Shown here piece by piece: positions 63,604 through 64,000 of a stretch of DNA of 64,000 nucleotides. The stretch's first letter is position 1; each line of letters starts with the position of its first letter. The notes below the pieces were generated by a model, which saw only the letters and a list, made by a program, of their open reading frames with translations, was not told the origin of the DNA and did no database searches. The translations under genes were made by a program, and so were the position numbers. This DNA comes from Paractinoplanes bogorensis (GTDB lineage Bacteria; Actinomycetota; Actinomycetes; Mycobacteriales; Micromonosporaceae): NCBI RefSeq assembly GCF_018829635.1, contig NZ_JAHKKG010000001.1:186001-250000 (forward strand). Reading direction: 5' to 3'.

Positions 63604-63767
63604 GGCGCGTCTGGCGGATCACGCGAGTCTGTGGTGCGGTCCAGGTGGTGGCTGACGTCGGCCGCAGGGCGGTCGCATCCCGGTGTTGGATTCGGCCGTT
63701 CTGTGGCTGCCGTCAGGCGCCGCCTGGGCCTCGGCGCAGGCCCGCGTGATCCGCCAGACGCGCCCTA
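63601..63767. repeat. 167-bp palindrome at a convergent gene junction
   Basis: Perfect 25-bp outer arms (63601-63625 and 63743-63767: TAGGGCGCGTCTGGCGGATC plus five bases) and inner sequence that remains largely complementary (about 75-80 percent) to the centre. Its terminal TAG/CTA triplets are the stop codons of ddl and of the minus-strand gene. The length and TIR-like ends resemble a MITE or REP-like element. Confidence 0.88.
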
Positions 63768-64000
63768 ACCTTTGCAGCCGCTGGGGACACCCTTGGTGGT
63801 CGACTTCACCGTCTTGACCACCGGCTCGGAGAACTCGTTGGCCCACTGGCCGGTCTGGTTGTAGCTACCGGGCACGCTCACCTGCACGGCGACCTCACGG
63901 TCCATCGTGGTGAACACGTCGGTGGCCGGGCCGTCGGCGGCCCACCAGCAGACCCCGTCCATCGCCAGCATCGTGGCGTCCAGCGGCACGCAGCCGTCGT
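63765..64000 (-). CDS. Probable DUF3515 family protein, 3' part only
   Basis: The C-terminal part of a protein that runs off the window. The last residues contain CVPLDATMLAMDGVCWWAAD and VAVQVSVPGSYNQTGQWANE. The pattern, with Cys near the end and a gene next to ddl, resembles DUF3515 exported proteins found beside ddl in actinomycetes; the fit is tentative. Its TAG stop lies on the end of the palindrome. Confidence 0.5.
   Translation of the reverse strand, partial: DGCVPLDATMLAMDGVCWWAADGPATDVFTTMDREVAVQVSVPGSYNQTGQWANEFSEPVVKTVKSTTKGVPSGCKG

Overview
The window is chromosomal DNA from a high-GC actinomycete, most likely a member of the Micromonosporaceae such as Actinoplanes. This is inferred from the very high GC content, the many GTG starts and 4-base ATGA/GTGA stop-start overlaps, an HU protein with a long Lys/Ala tail, a cofC (coenzyme F420) gene, and the gene orders ilvBNC-serA-leuB-ilvE-cimA and mutT1-ppk-cofC-plsC-gpsA-ddl. 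No transposase, prophage or CRISPR array was seen.

Layout. 1-2047: the 3' part of a GGDEF-EAL cyclic-di-GMP protein. 2101-21548: a branched-chain amino acid (BCAA) region with ilvB-ilvN-ilvC, a mannosyl-3-phosphoglycerate synthase, serA, a secreted ALF-repeat polymorphic toxin with an overlapping immunity-like gene, leuB, ilvE, a 1.34-kb giant inverted repeat, a tyrosine-phosphatase-like gene, cimA, a RidA-like gene and a short ThrRS-like gene. 21592-34836: accessory and housekeeping genes (MmyB-type regulator with an SDR, GNAT, two tandem EEP-family proteins, an M16 peptidase pair, ArfB, a hydrolase pseudogene, an ABC exporter, FAH). 34807-42795: a TetR/NmrA divergent pair, tRNA-Gln and tRNA-Glu, a TetR/MFS efflux pair, a lactonase-like hydrolase and a DUF998-DGPF-ECF sigma unit. 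42764-48048: a minus-strand hydrolase operon and a large LuxR-type regulator. 48079-51897: an NdgR/LtbR-like IclR regulator diverging from leuC-leuD, then the HU gene. 52003-64000: mutT1-ppk, a small CSD-like gene and cofC on the minus strand; plsC-gpsA-PLP lyase on the plus strand; a YtrA-type regulator with an ABC unit; a phosphatase-like gene; ddl; a 167-bp palindrome; and the end of a probable DUF3515 protein.

How the genes work together. IlvBN, IlvC, IlvE, LeuB, LeuCD and CimA give nearly the whole threonine-independent isoleucine route (citramalate to 2-oxobutyrate to isoleucine) plus valine and much of leucine synthesis. IlvD and LeuA are not in this window. Two BCAA genes (ilvB, cimA) are preceded by a short ORF with BCAA codons, a hairpin starting right after its stop codon, and an intrinsic terminator: the signature of transcription attenuation. 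A third leader with three consecutive Thr codons precedes the ThrRS-like gene.

The most unusual items are the Thr-codon attenuator in front of a ThrRS paralogue without an editing domain, the secreted toxin/immunity pair inside an amino-acid biosynthesis region, and two large palindromes placed exactly between convergent genes (15937-17278 and 63601-63767). The second palindrome supplies the stop codons of both flanking genes.
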